This document shows positions 43,861 through 55,621 of a stretch of DNA of 64,000 nt, one piece after another. The position numbers were made by a program, and so were the translations under genes. A model generated the notes under the pieces. It made no database searches. It worked only from the letters and a program-made list of their open reading frames with translations, and was not told the origin of the DNA. The DNA is from Isoetes taiwanensis (taxonomy: Eukaryota; Streptophyta; Lycopodiopsida; Isoetales; Isoetaceae). The stretch is from positions 4,073,606 through 4,137,605 of the forward strand of contig JAJEKV010000052.1 in assembly GCA_021234155.1 (NCBI GenBank), read 5' to 3'. How positions within the stretch are numbered: the stretch's first letter is position 1; each line of letters starts with the position of its first letter.

Positions 43861-44209
43861 GCATTTGAGTTAGTAGATGGTTGGAGATATTGCTTGAGCT
43901 CTATATACTTGGCATCACATATACTTTGGCATGTTTAGGAGCATCTACTATATTTTATTGATTTGTGGTTGCGGGTCCTTTTATCAAATTTGGAGAATAA
44001 TCGAACACATCATTGTGAGGCGTCCCCAGGGATTTTAGAGAATCACGGATTTTATTTGTTCAGAAGAAGCCATCTTATACTCAATTGTGTTTTAGCCTAT
44101 CATTGATTAGTGTTACTATTGTCGTCGAGGGTTTTCCTCGGCGAAACCCGAAAGGAGGCGGGAGTTTTTAAATCGGAAACTATAATGATGCACACACTTT
44201 CAATGCATC

Positions 44210-44360
44210 CCGATGTATTGTGTATATGTTGTGTATATTGGCATGGTTTTAATTAAACGGATATGTGATTTGTGTATATGACCTTAGTTTTGGGTAGGCG
44301 CCCGGATGTGGCCTTTCGTTATATTTGTGTATATTGACATGGTTTTAGTGGAGGCATGGG
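44210..44360. repeat. TTGTGTATATTGACATGGTTTTAG minisatellite (copy A; copy B at 46640-46815)
   Basis: TGTGTATATTGGCATGG or TGTGTATATTGACATGG, followed by TTTTA and a GGATGTGGCCTT-type block, recurs two to three times in each of the two tandem 2.5-kb copies. The unit count differs between the copies. Confidence 0.65.
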
Positions 44361-44963
44361 GTGTAGCCTTTTCTTTCCAGTTCTACATCTTGGGTTGGCT
44401 TATTTGGTTTTGACAATTGAACTTATCTTATTATCATGATAAGAAGATATCTGAGATAGAGATTGTTAGTGGAAGATACATTTTATATACATGTTACGGC
44501 ATGTGGTCTGGAATTCAACGAAGCTTCTGAGGTTAAGTTTAACTTGAATTATAACATAGTATCATATAGCTTGTTGTTCATTGTTGAAGACGATGTATTC
44601 ATAGTTTGCCACAGAAGGTGCAGAGGGTGTATTTGTGAGCTAGGTTTTGGCCATGTGCGGAGTGCTTCAAATAGTACACCAAAAGGATGTCTTAATCCGT
44701 CCTGCAATTGAGGTCTCACCATGGGGTTCAAAAGAAGGACAATGGTGCCATTTGAAGATGCACAACCGGCAAAGTCTATAGATGAGTCAGTGTGACTGAT
44801 TTGAATACAGCGAGCCATTCTACCACCACGGTCAGAAAGGCGTCAAGAAGCTATAGAAGAAACATACATCCACCGGTTGTAAACCTGACACCGGTTGTGG
44901 AAAAACAACGTGAATCAGATTGTACACCTTTGAAGCACCTAAGGAAGTTGAGGGAAGTGATTA

Positions 44964-45110
44964 TTGGATAGAACCTTGGATGAATATGTACTAAAAGGAA
45001 GAGCTGAGAAGAACAAAGGGGTAAAACGGAGGATAGCAAAAGAAGTTGTTGAGCTACAAGAAAGAGAACAAAAGTATACAAAAAGATACATGGGTCTCTG
45101 TGAAGTGCAA
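44964..45110 (+). pseudogene. Charged coiled-coil coding relic (copy A of the duplication)
   Basis: RTLDEYVLKGRAEKNKGVKR, then IAKEVVELQEREQKYTKRYM reads cleanly in copy A. The counterpart in copy B (about 47450-47575) keeps LDEYVPKRKGRK and KLQEREQE but in several frames. Conservation at the protein level in spite of frame changes suggests a once-coding exon. The family is unknown. Confidence 0.35.
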
Positions 45111-45529
45111 TACATGTCACATTACCTTCTATTTTCCATATCAATTTTAGGATATCTTACCACATGGTATTGCCGCAGGCTTACGTGTTGTGAGTGAGCA
45201 ACCGGTGGTAACTTTATCGTACTCCCAACAACTTCTAAACTACTAGAAATGGTAGCAATTGTTTCCTATTTTTTCCAACTACTTTTATAAGCCAATTTGT
45301 AGAGGTGGATGTTTTACCATAAAATTGAGGAGTTTATCTTTGGAAAAATGTCCATTCCCAAGCAATTACTACACTATAATTGGGATGCAATATTATCAAA
45401 TTTTTAGCAATTTTATGAAGTTCTTTAGGTACACATCACAGTAAACCATGAATCTAGATTTTAAAAAATGGTAAATATAGCAACTTCACAGTTTTCACAC
45501 CTTAAAGTCATCTTGGTGAGCAACATATA

Positions 45530-45690
45530 CTTAGTACCCAAAATTGATAATACTCTACAAAGATAACCTCATGCACTCCAAATTTTTGCCCCCATCCATC
45601 TTTGTATGAATCTTCAAGTGTGCATTTGGGTTTTGTGCACTTGAGGATGTAGAAGTCCACACCCTGCAGATTGTCACCTGCAGCATTCAA
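45530..45690 (-). pseudogene. Coding relic in copy A (VDFYILKCTKPKCTLEDSYK)
   Basis: The minus-strand frame reads AAGDNLQGVDFYILKCTKPK, then CTLEDSYKDGWGQKFGVHEV. It is preceded by an acceptor-like ACCTTTGCAG on the minus strand at about 45697. Upstream, in another frame, VEKKKETLEQVNEWI is visible. The same protein is recognisable in copy B, so it predates the duplication. I recall similar text in plant mobile-element proteins but cannot name the family. Confidence 0.45.
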
Positions 45691-48019
45691 CTGCAAAGGT
45701 AATGCCTACCTCTGCAAATTATGATCCATTCATTGACTTGTTCAAGAGTCTCCTTTTTCTTCTCAACTCTCACGGTTTTAAGTCGATTTACCTCCCACTT
45801 TCAAATCTACTGTATTGTCTGGGAGTCAATTATGATCAATACAAAGCGGCCGGAAACATAGCCCAGAACATCTATGGTCAGTTACGTATTGTTGTTTGTT
45901 GAAGGTATGGTCGGTAAGGCCCTCATGTCACTCTCTATCATTCCTTTGATCTCATTTTTCACCTCACTTCTTCCTCCAAACCTTCTCACATTTGTCTTCC
46001 ATTAAGCATGTACTCTTGTTGATTTCTCATAGCAGACCGTAGAGGAGCATTGTTTCCGGCAAAGATTAGCATGATGGCTAATGTGTGGCTCTTTGTGGCA
46101 TGGAAGCTTGTTGGGGGCAAAAGATTAGCTGATGCATAATGTGGCTCTCTTGTGGCATGGTGGTGGTTTTGGTTTGGGCAGCATTAGTACGGTACACGTG
46201 TGGCTATATTTGTTGTGTGCCGCGGTGATTGTGAGATTCGACATGTGCCAGTCAAGTTAGACATTGGAGGCCCTCGTGCCTAGCCTTTTTGTCACTGCGG
46301 ATATTGGAGGCCCTCGCTCTAGTACAAATGGTGGTGAGATTAATGCGATTGTTATAGATGGTTGGAGATATTGTGAGCTCTATGCCGCGCATGCGGCGTC
46401 GCGCGTTTGGAGTATCCGCTATATTTTTTCGCGGATTTGTGGTTGCAGGTCCTTTTATCAAGCCGAGAATAATCGAGCATCATTGCGCATCGCCTAGAGT
46501 TTTAGAGAACTGGATTTCAGCTTCGTTCAAGCCATCTTATACTATGGGCCTATCATTGATTAGTAGTGTTACTATTATCGCCGTGGTTTTTCTCAAAACC
46601 CTAAAGGGCGCAGGTTTTTAACTCCGACTATAATGGTCTACACTTTCAATGCACATGTTGTGTATATGTTGTGTATATTGCACATTTTAGTGGAGACGCC
46701 TGATGTGGTTGTGTATATCGACATGGTTTCTTAGTGGAGACGTTCTCGCATGTGGCCTTCAAAAGATGTTGTGTATATTGACATGGTTTTAGTGGAGACT
46801 TCGTGAGTGTATTTCCTTTCTTTCCAGTCAGTCTTGAGTTGCTTATTTGGTTTTTGATAATTCGAACTTATCTTCGTGATCAAATTTATAAGAAGATAAT
46901 ACTATGTTGTTAGTGGAAGATACACTTATACATGTTCTAAGTATGTGGTCCTAGAATTCACTCGAAGCTTACAGTTAAGTTTAGCAATCAATTGCCAACA
47001 TGAGTATCATCATATAGCTTGTTGTTCATTGCTGGAGAGGGAGTACGTCGTATTCATGAAGGCCCTGAAAGGTGCCAGAGGGTGTATTTGACGAAGCTAG
47101 GTTTTGGCCATGCTGGGTGTGCTTCAAATAGTACACCAAAAAGGCCGATGTCTTAACTGGCCCCGCACTTGTGTCTCACCTGTGGTTCAGCAAGAAGGAC
47201 AATGAAAGCATTTGAAGATGCACAACCCCTAAGAGAAAGTCCTGTATAGAGTACACAACAAATAATCAGGACTGACATTTGAATGCAAATACAGAATCCA
47301 CCACCACCACCCAAGAAGCTTGCCCAAGAAGCTATAGAAGAAGTCAGAACACATCACCGCTTGTAAAACACAAAGACTGGCTTAGAAAACAACAGATCCA
47401 TTGTATTAATCAAGCACCTAAGGAAGTTGAGGGAGTAACCACCCGGGATGAGAGGGCAACTTGGATGAATATGTGCCAAAAAGGAAAGGGCGTAAGAACA
47501 AAGAGGGCCGAGGATAGCAAAGAAGTTCAAAGCTACAAGAAAGAGAACAAGAAGTAGCTATGCAAAAAGATACATGGGCTTCAGGAAATTGCGACATAGT
47601 CTCAGGCTTCTATTTTTTCCATATCAATTTTAGGATATCTTTTACCACATGGTCAGTGGCATCTGTACGTATTGTTGTAAGTGAGCAACCAAGATTATCC
47701 TGCAAATGCTTTCCTAAACTATAGAAATGGTGGCAATTGTTTCCTATTTTCCAACACTTTTTATAGAAACTAATTTAGTAGAATTGGATGTTTTACCGCT
47801 AAAATTGAGGTTTATAATGAAAATGTCCACAATTTGGCTTAATTTACTATAATAATTGGGATGCAATATTATCAAATTTTAGCAATTTTATGAAGTCTAA
47901 CGCATACATCCTAGTAAAACCATCAATCTAGATTTTAAAAATGGTAAAATATAGCAACTTTACGTAAGTTTCATTAATCTAAAGTCACAACGTGAGCAAA
48001 TATATACTTGAAATTACCC

Positions 48020-48260
48020 AAGAATTGATAATACAACTACTAAGATAACCTCATGCACTCCAAATTTTTGCCCCATCCATCTTTTGTATGAATCTTCAAG
48101 TGCATTTGTTTGTGCACTCCTGAGGATGTAGAAGTCCACACCCTCCTCCTAATTACCCACCAAGATTCAATCGCGCAAAATTCGTCACCTACCTCAAATG
48201 TACCATCGATCCATTCATTAATTTGTTCAAGAGTCTCCTTTTCTTCGCTAACCCGTTTTG
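48020..48260 (-). pseudogene. Coding relic in copy B, counterpart of 45530-45690
   Basis: The minus strand gives EWIDGTFEVGDEFCAIESWW (about 48215-48155) and then, in another frame, GVDFYILRSAQTNALEDSYK and GQKFGVHEVILV (about 48140-48030). Compared with copy A the first half is better kept here and the second half worse. Together the two copies outline one longer exon. Confidence 0.45.
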
Positions 48261-48355
48261 CCGCTACCTCCCCACTCTTCCAAATCTACCTGCATTGATG
48301 CAGGAGTCCCAATTATGATCCATGCAAACGGTTAAAACATGACAATGCATCTATG

Positions 48356-50300
48356 AGCAAGCATGTTTGGTCTACCTCGCCGACAGTCCGGAGATACAAA
48401 GTTGAATCTTCTTTGTGCCTTTGAGTGTTTCACTTATATTCTTCCGCTGCCGCCAAATAAAGAAGCAGTTCAATTTCCCAAAAATACCTTGATCTCATCT
48501 CGTTTACCGACCGTAGACTCACAAATATGCGACAGTAAATTTACAATATCTTTAGCATGCCTGCAGCTTGCACAATTCATCAGGCTCTGAGTTGTTCCTT
48601 ACTTCTAGCAGCCTTTGATATCAAAGACCGCACCATCATGCCTACCTTTCCTTGTCATTGACGTACCTTGGGCGTTTTCTCGATTTGAATTGTGATGAGC
48701 ATCACTCCAAACCCAATGCTTCTCATACTCTATTCTCGCTCCTTAAGCCATGCAACATGCTTTGCAGCAAAGGTTCCGGCCAACAATGAGTCATGCACTT
48801 TATCATCAAATGTGTGTGCGCGAGTCTCTATGATCTTCCTACCATTGTTGAGCTCCACCCCTCGATCCGCCTCCAACCTTCGTTTTTCTTTGACAAATGG
48901 GCCTTGCATCAGAACAGAATATCAAGATTTTGTCATGTCTATATGTTATGTGAACAAGTATAGAAACTTGACCGTATGCCGCCAGCATTGATCAGTCATC
49001 TCGACTACGCCGTATCAAGAAGTCAATAACGTGACAATTGTATCTTCTGTCGATGACACACACCGCTTAAACTGATTGGCCTCGCCAATGCTATATGTAA
49101 TTGTGTGGAACCAAATCCGACATTACCTTCTTCACTTCCTTGAAACTCTTTTTGGGACTTCTCTCCTTCAGGCCTGCTAATCTCAAGCATCGTGTTTGTA
49201 CCTCAAAGCCTTTCATGGATCCCCGCCAATTCTTCGTCTCCGTCCACATGCGTTGCTTTTAAATGTCTCCAAGTAACTAGTACCGAACCCGTACATCCAT
49301 ATTTCCTCAGGACATTTTCTACCCTATCCAACCCACATGTTTACACATCGCCAAATAAGATCAAACCACTTTCATCATCATCACCTTGTACGCAGCACCA
49401 CTTGTCCCCATATAAATCACCGTGCACCATTTGTGCGCCCTTCATTATTCGCCAACCAGCAAGGGGCTTGCAATTGTCATGAACCCACCCGATTTTCTGT
49501 GCTATTCAATCCCTCAAAGATGATGTATTCAAATTCCCTCAAGTGGTAAATGCATCAAAGATGTATGCCTCTCACGATCCCTCCTTACAAAAACTCTCGC
49601 TTCAACCTCTCAAAAAGTCAGTAATGTAATTTTGATATGAGGATTCTCCTCTAAACCCGAGGTAGAATTGCAAATCAGCAGGAAATCGTGTGGTGAATGC
49701 CAAATAAATGCTAAGCATATAATGAACCTCTACAATATGATGAAATACTACTTACTGACTTCAAGAAGGTGAATTGATGTTCCATCTTTATTCCCCGCTC
49801 TCATACATACTTCCTCACGCCTTTTCTTGCATAGAGAAACTCTGTATTTTCTCGGCCCGTAACTTGATAATGTTCTCGGCTGTAATCTAACATGTATCCA
49901 TCCGCTCTCCTCCTCAACATTGACTGTCCTTCCTCTTCATTGCACCCTTTGAAAAGCATTTGAAATTGTTTTTCTAGGGATGCAGCAATCCGCCACTTCG
50001 CTGATTCAATGGCTTCGACACCATTTAGCCCGCCGCTTATTATAAGGGTGGACTTCCTCGCATCAAGCATGTCATGATTCTCTTATGTTCTTGCATTTTT
50101 CCTTTCCAAATTCTTCACCATTTGCTCTACCATAGTAACCCGCTAGATTCTTCCTTGCCCTCCAAAGAAGACCGCCAAGGATGCTACTTTCACGCCGATG
50201 GTCAACATTGGTACTAATTTGTTGAATATCATAAATTTCTCCCCGAATTTCTCTTATTCCTCATGGTCACTCAGCCTCACTTGTTATTCTTTCTTGAAGG
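48356..50300 (-). pseudogene. Decayed multi-exon minus-strand gene, unrecognised
   Basis: Reading from high to low coordinates, coding-like segments follow each other on the minus strand. They are EIYDIQQISTNVDHRRESSI (about 50240), LDARKSTLIISGGLNGVEAI with AKWRIAASLEKQFQMLFKGC (50067-49900), and GSVLVTWRHLKATHVDGDEE (about 49270). Then come VKEKRRLEADRGVELNNGRK with HDSLLAGTFAAKHVAWLKER (48909-48730, 59 open codons) and GRHDGAVFDIKGC...NCASCRHAKDIVNLLSHICE (about 48650-48500). They occur in different frames separated by stops. The protein looks globular and charged, with CxxC near the end. No family is recognised. It continues into the relics of the 2.5-kb duplication downstream, which may be its last exons. 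Confidence 0.45.
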
Positions 50301-51347
50301 CTTAATCTGTAATGGGAATTTTTCTTCATTGCTACCTTTGACACAATCTCTCCTACCCTCTCACAGATCACGGCTCAGAGAATTGAACGGGAGAGTGAAT
50401 TGGGTTTCATCTACCCCTGATTGTATTGCAAAATTGGTGAGGGCAAATTGTTGAATTTCTACCAAAACAATTAGTCTCCATTTTGTTTCAATTCATATAG
50501 CCTGCCATCCAGAATATGCGCGGCGGCTACGTGCATTCATGTCGCACCAAACATGCTCCGCGATTCTCAAATACATTTGACTCCGCGCCGCGACCCTACA
50601 TACCACACACAACACGCGCGACGCGCCGCGTTAAACACACCCCATTTTTAAGCACTTCAGGTGCCGGGCGTCCGGACGCGCTGACATTTCGCTACCCAAG
50701 ACCGATGGTAACTCCGTGAGACCGACATGAGTCATACAGCCTACCACCTGACGAGAAACCTTCTGTTTTGAAAACCTTCGCTTGAGCCTGCAGGTTCTCC
50801 TTCCGGTGAACATGGCAGGAACTGTAGAACGTAGTAGCAGGTCGGTATGCTCTTTGGAACTGTAGCTCCTTTTGCTTAAATGGATATAAGTGTGTTGGGG
50901 CTGGTTGAGGAGGATTTGCAATGATAATGACAAAGGCTAGGGGTGTAGCCATAAGTATTAAGGCACATTAGAATTGGACTGATTACCAAAAAGACTGATC
51001 ACACATTATTATGAACTTATAGGAGTGCACCTTGGATTTATTTTGGGGGAAAAGCCCCTCGATATTGGAAGTTATTACTTTGGATGTGGGGGAAGCAGAT
51101 CCAAAAGGTTAGGGCTTGAAATTCTCGAAGGAAAAAATAAATTTAATAGTAAAGTTTAGGACTTGAAATTCTCGGAGTAAAAGTGAGTTTAATCATAGCA
51201 TGGGAACACAAGGCAATAGTGCGGGACCAAATCCAGAAGGCTTTCAAATTGATAAACACACGCTACCACACAAAATTCTAGTCAGTAAATGAGGTGGAAA
51301 AGAGAAATGTCCGCGGCCGCCTTGGTCTTCGTGATAAGTTTCTTATA
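50301..51347. other. Intergenic; CG-rich patch at 50515-50700
   Basis: 50515-50700 is unusually rich in CG and GCGCG. Frames here on both strands are composition effects. No gene is recognised. Confidence 0.45.
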
Positions 51348-51745
51348 TATACCATAATGATTTGCACTTACCCATGTGATTAAATAGGGCACATGCCACT
51401 TATTAATGCGCAATATTATTTCAGCTTCAATTGGCAGTACCCACTACATAGATGTGCAAACTACTATCAAGAATCCGTAAAGGTCTAGTTTCCTCAAGAC
51501 GTCTATATCACCAGATATTCCATATTATTGTAATAAAGAAACCGTAAACCGTTTTGAGCCATCATGATTTGCTCTTACCCAAATGATTAAATACGGCACA
51601 TATCAATTTACACGTCCACACATTTCAATTTACATGTCACAACTTATTGACATGAATTTCATAGATGTAACCACATCGCAATTGCAAAGTCTATTCTCAA
51701 GACATCTACATCACCAGATATTCCATAAATATTGTAATAAAGAAA
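51348..51745. repeat. ~210-bp tandem duplication
   Basis: ATGATTTGCxCTTACCCA-x-x-TGATTAAATA starts both copies (about 51357 and 51563). Both end in CACCAGATATTCCATA followed by ATTGTAATAAAGAAAC (about 51541 and 51745). Confidence 0.75.
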
Positions 51746-52856
51746 CAGAAACACGTGTACAGTGCACCCAAATAGTAAGGAATAAACTAATTTGTTCTTC
51801 AAATTTTTGTCCACATGCCTTTTATTTCTATGTAGCAGTAGCCCAAAATGATCTTGATTCTTGCCTTCAGAGGCCGACTGATGGGGATGTGGGAAAATCT
51901 ACCATCAGTTTGCCATGACATTTTTTGTACTTTTTGATGGTGAGCAATTCACATGATTGATATCATGTTTGGCATCTTACACGATTGACAACAAAGCTAA
52001 GCATCCGCACACCAAGCTGGGGATAGATGCATTTGGCCTGGAATAGCCAGAGATGACCATTAATATTATTCAGCGACACTCGCGGTAATTCAGCATCACG
52101 TGTCCTAAGTGCTATGCATTGAAAAGTGTATCCATGACATGTACATATGGGGGGATGGAAACTGGGGAGATGATTCGAGGGGGTCCCACATCGATAGAAG
52201 CCGGGAGTGGGTCCTTGAAGGAGCGAATCAATTACATCCCTCCACAACATGGTAACTGAGGATTTACCTGCAGGTGACCTGTTGAGCTAAATCATAGCGT
52301 CCTTTTCCATTCCGCATACGGAATGCTATCCCTAGTTTCCATGTTTTAGACATGGTTTTGATGTTTGCCAAAATATAAACACACGACGTTGATGTAAAGG
52401 GAGAGTCCTTGTTTTTTTGTTATCATTATTGGTGTAGACCGAGCAACTACTTATCGCATCGCGAGTAAAGGGAGAGTCCTTGCTATATCATTATTGGCGT
52501 AGGGATCGATAACTACTTACGCACGGAGGATAACCTTAACTGGGCTTATTACATTATTCCACCCATACAAGCATCGATAGCGCTGCTATCGTTTTCGACG
52601 ATAACCAAAATGCTGCAATTTGATAAAAGTGCAAAATTTTAGATCACGCATTTTTTGTTATCGGCCCAATAACCTTACCTTAGGTTGCATGTTCTCATGG
52701 ACATTGGACTCTAGGGACGTCGTGTTAACTCAACTTTAACCATAGGAACTTTATATGGCACACGCTAAAATGGGTCACCTTTACGTAACAATTTCGGTTA
52801 GTGCCAAAAGAAGGCCAGGCAAAAAAAGCATGGGCCAAAAATATAGAAGCTAAGCT
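51746..52856. repeat. Intergenic; ~80-bp tandem duplication at 52397-52530
   Basis: GTAAAGGGAGAGTCCTTG followed by ATCATTATTGG.GTAG.. and AACTACTTA occurs at about 52396 and 52466. Nothing else is recognised; some open frames lie on the minus strand at 51963-52250 without known motifs. Confidence 0.6.
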
Positions 52857-53601
52857 ATGGCGGATGGCGATGATCAGCTGCCGTTATTCTACGCCATGGA
52901 ACACCTTGATACCTCCATGAGAGAAGTCCTTTGCTGATCAACTCGCTCTTTACCCTTCTTTGCTGCAGAAACCCGAAGATGACCCATAGCGCTGTTTCAA
53001 TGACATGCATGCAAAGGAACGAGAAGATTTTCATCCGGCAGCAGATTTCATGGATATCTATCTTCCAATCCATATCAGAGGTAGATCCGAGTATCCTCCT
53101 TCTCCATCTCGAATTTTTTCCAAGGATTTATTGCAAGAATCGGCAGGGCCTTTTAAGAATGATTATAACTGGTTATTGAGTCCCCCTTCCACTCCCCTGT
53201 TTCCCTATTTGGAGGATAAAAAACCAATTCCGGCGTTTCTGGTCACAGAAAATAGTAATAATGCGAAATGTTTTGCTCAAGAGGATGAATTTGGTCGTCC
53301 CCTGCGTTTGCCCGCATGTAATCCAAAAAAGAATGATCTCTTACAGACGCATTCCGGCAAGGAGTTGGGGATTCGTAACCGTGAAATCAAGGGGAAAATC
53401 TGCAGTCCGAAGCCCTGCCGTGGAAAGGATTTAAAGGCAGGGGTTTCAAAATTTCGGAAATCATTGCCTCTGCCATCGCCGGATTTGTCCCAAGCTCCAG
53501 CGGTACAGCATAAGAGTCCGTGTTCTTGTGGGAGTCTTACGAAACGGAAGATTAAAGTGCTTCCTTCGGTTGAGGAGAAGATTGAGAAATATCGGTTTTG
53601 A
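52857..53601 (+). CDS. Land-plant 'LLTPPGTPLFP' proline-rich protein, probable 5' frameshift
   Basis: The 198-codon frame from ATG 53005 to TGA 53601 contains NDYNWLLSPPSTPLFP (residues about 52-67). This is the hallmark of a land-plant family of basic Ser/Pro-rich proteins, some of which bind microtubules. Before it comes MHAKEREDFHPAADFMDIYL, matching the family's N-terminal LALF-x-x-M-x-x-KE region. The LALF part (PIALF, 52985-52997) is visible but one base out of frame at TTT 52995-52997, so the natural start is upstream. An ATG at 52857 in good context (26 codons, MADGDDQLPLFYAMEH) may be exon 1, followed by an acceptor TTTGCTGCAG at 52968. The C-terminus has basic and Pro-rich segments but the protein is shorter than the usual 400-700 residues. 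Confidence 0.55.
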
Positions 53602-55033
53602 CATTGCAAGAAACGAATGAGCATTTAACACCAACAATGTGCTATTTGGAACGCCACTTAAAGGTAGAGACCAACAACCAACAATGAGCTACTTGAACAC
53701 CACTAGAGGTGGATCTGATATGCTTATGAAGAGTGTTATGCGCCTTCAAAGATAGGTGAAATTAAATTCACCTTCAATGTTGTGATACCTTTGCAATCAA
53801 CGTGGAATTGCAATCCCCTCTCCAACCTCTTCGTTCCGCCGGGGCCATTTTGGGGCCATTTTGTGTACGTGACAATGCGCATTTTAGGTACCTTAATGTT
53901 TGTTAGTTTTTGCACATTTTAGGTACCTTAATGTTTGTTAGTTTTTGCACGATCTTACCTTCTGCACTCTCGGGCAATCATGTCCGTCCAAATAGAAACC
54001 CTATGGCAAAATCACAACTTCATCGAGATTCCACCAGAAAGAATCCTGAATCGTACACGGGGAATTCCTCCACGCAAAATCACAACCCGATTATTCTCTG
54101 CCATGGAATCACTAAAATGGAATCATCCCATCCAGTGGAATCTCTATTAGCATATTCTTTTGGCAAGGATATCCGATCTGTTATTCCATCCAATGGATTC
54201 TTCCGGACATAATGTTCGGCCACATAATCCCATTCCATGGACTCACACCCGAGGTGGGAATCTGGGACTGCGCCAGATGCCGAGTAGACATTGTTAGATA
54301 CTTTCTAGCCCATCTAAGTCGTCCGCCCGACAAATCAATCCCAGTTGTTCTTTTGTAATCCAGTGGCGATATCACGACTCATGCAATTCTTCGCCTAATA
54401 TGTGGAATCACCTAATACATTATTCTCCTTTGTAGAATCACATCATTTCTATTCATCTCCGCGAAATCACTATGTTGACACGCCACGTGGTCTACATCCG
54501 AAGGCCGCAAAGGAATAGATTGACGACTAGAAAGGCCTCATCCACTTATCTCATGTTCCCTTTTAGACCCACATATGGCTTTTAGAATGATGTTTGGATG
54601 CCTCCAAAGATACCATCCTTCAGAATTATACCTGCTGAACTTTTGCACTTTCTAAAATTTGCTTTAGTCTGATTGGTCAGTCTGGCGCTTGGAGCTTGGA
54701 TGGAGAGGCTGCAATGGATGTGGTCAAAAGAGAAAGCGCTCACAAAGGAAGAAAAATAATAGTTTTCCTAATGAGGCTACTTACATCCAACTAATAATGC
54801 TCTTTAGACCATGCCCCATTGACATATTTTAATATCCAAAAGCATTGCTCGAAGGTGTCAAAGAAAATGCGAGAAATATTACTCTAAAGCTAAGTCAATT
54901 TACATGACCTACTTAACGAAAATAAGTAGTTGTATGCACCTTAAAGACCATAATGAAATGGCTTGCTTCGAGAATTAGTGAAAATGGATATTTTATAGAT
55001 GAAGCTAATTTCAAAGTATTGATGGAGTGAAGT
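53602..55033. repeat. Intergenic; perfect 35-bp tandem repeat at 53880-53949
   Basis: 53880-53914 and 53915-53949 are identical. GGGGCCATTTT is also doubled at about 53841-53862. From 53990 to 54450 the words TGGAATC, AAAATCACAA and GGAATCACxTA recur many times in a loose pattern. No gene is recognised. Confidence 0.65.
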
Positions 55034-55180
55034 TCCAACACACGTTGGATGAATAGTAAAAAAAACTAGAAATTAATATTGATGTCTTGAATATTTAAGA
55101 AAATGCAATGGTCCAACACACGCTGGATTAGGAGAGGGCGCTAAAATGGCTAGAGGTATAATTCTCCAACACATGTTGGT
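55034..55180. repeat. Three stem-loops TCCAAC-ACAC-GTTGGA
   Basis: Copies at 55034-55049 (perfect), 55112-55127 (GCTGGA) and 55165-55180 (ACAT, GTTGGT). The 6-bp stems flank a 4-base loop. The distances are 78 and 53 bases. Confidence 0.7.
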
Positions 55181-55621
55181 TAAATAATTTAAAGAAAAAA
55201 AAATACTCAGCAAAGCAGGGCATCCGATGAAATTATATGAATAGAATAGTTTTTTAATCTGACCAATAGGTCATGGGACCCATACAACGGGCTGGGGCAT
55301 AACCCAAGCCACATAGGATTAAAACTCCTCACGAAGGTTTTCTAAGGGAAAACCTTTGCAAAGTAGGGGATGATACTGCATAAGCTTAGATAATGACTAC
55401 ACGAGGGCTCAGTGAATTGCGAGACGCTATCAGAACCCAAGTACGTATAATGCCAAGTCAGCGCCATGGTGCGCCGGTCAGGGAAGCGTGGAACGAATGC
55501 GCAACAAAATGATTCCTAACTATCTCAAAAGGCACCCTAAAGTATGGCTTTCATCTTCAATAACCTCGTGAATCGCAACAGTACATAGTCTTCTGAATTG
55601 CGTACCAGCCCATCTACCCGC

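Larger units (their letters stand above)
43384..48355. repeat. 2.5-kb head-to-tail tandem duplication
   Basis: Copy A runs from about 43384 to 45894 and copy B from about 45895 to 48355. Landmarks keep the same order: TTTGTTGAAGG, CCTTTGATCTC, TTGTCTTCCATTAAGCAT, GTGTGGCTCTTTGTGGCATG, TTGTGTATATTGACATGG, GGTGTATTTG, CACCTAAGGAAGTTGAGGGA and CAAATTTTTGCCCC. Landmark offsets of 2511 and 2482 show net indels of a few tens of bases. Copy B has many one-base gains and losses against copy A. Both copies carry the coding relics listed separately. Confidence 0.85.

Noticed and set aside
43384-48355. Long terminal repeats of one element
   Set aside because: The two copies are directly adjacent head to tail with no internal region between them.
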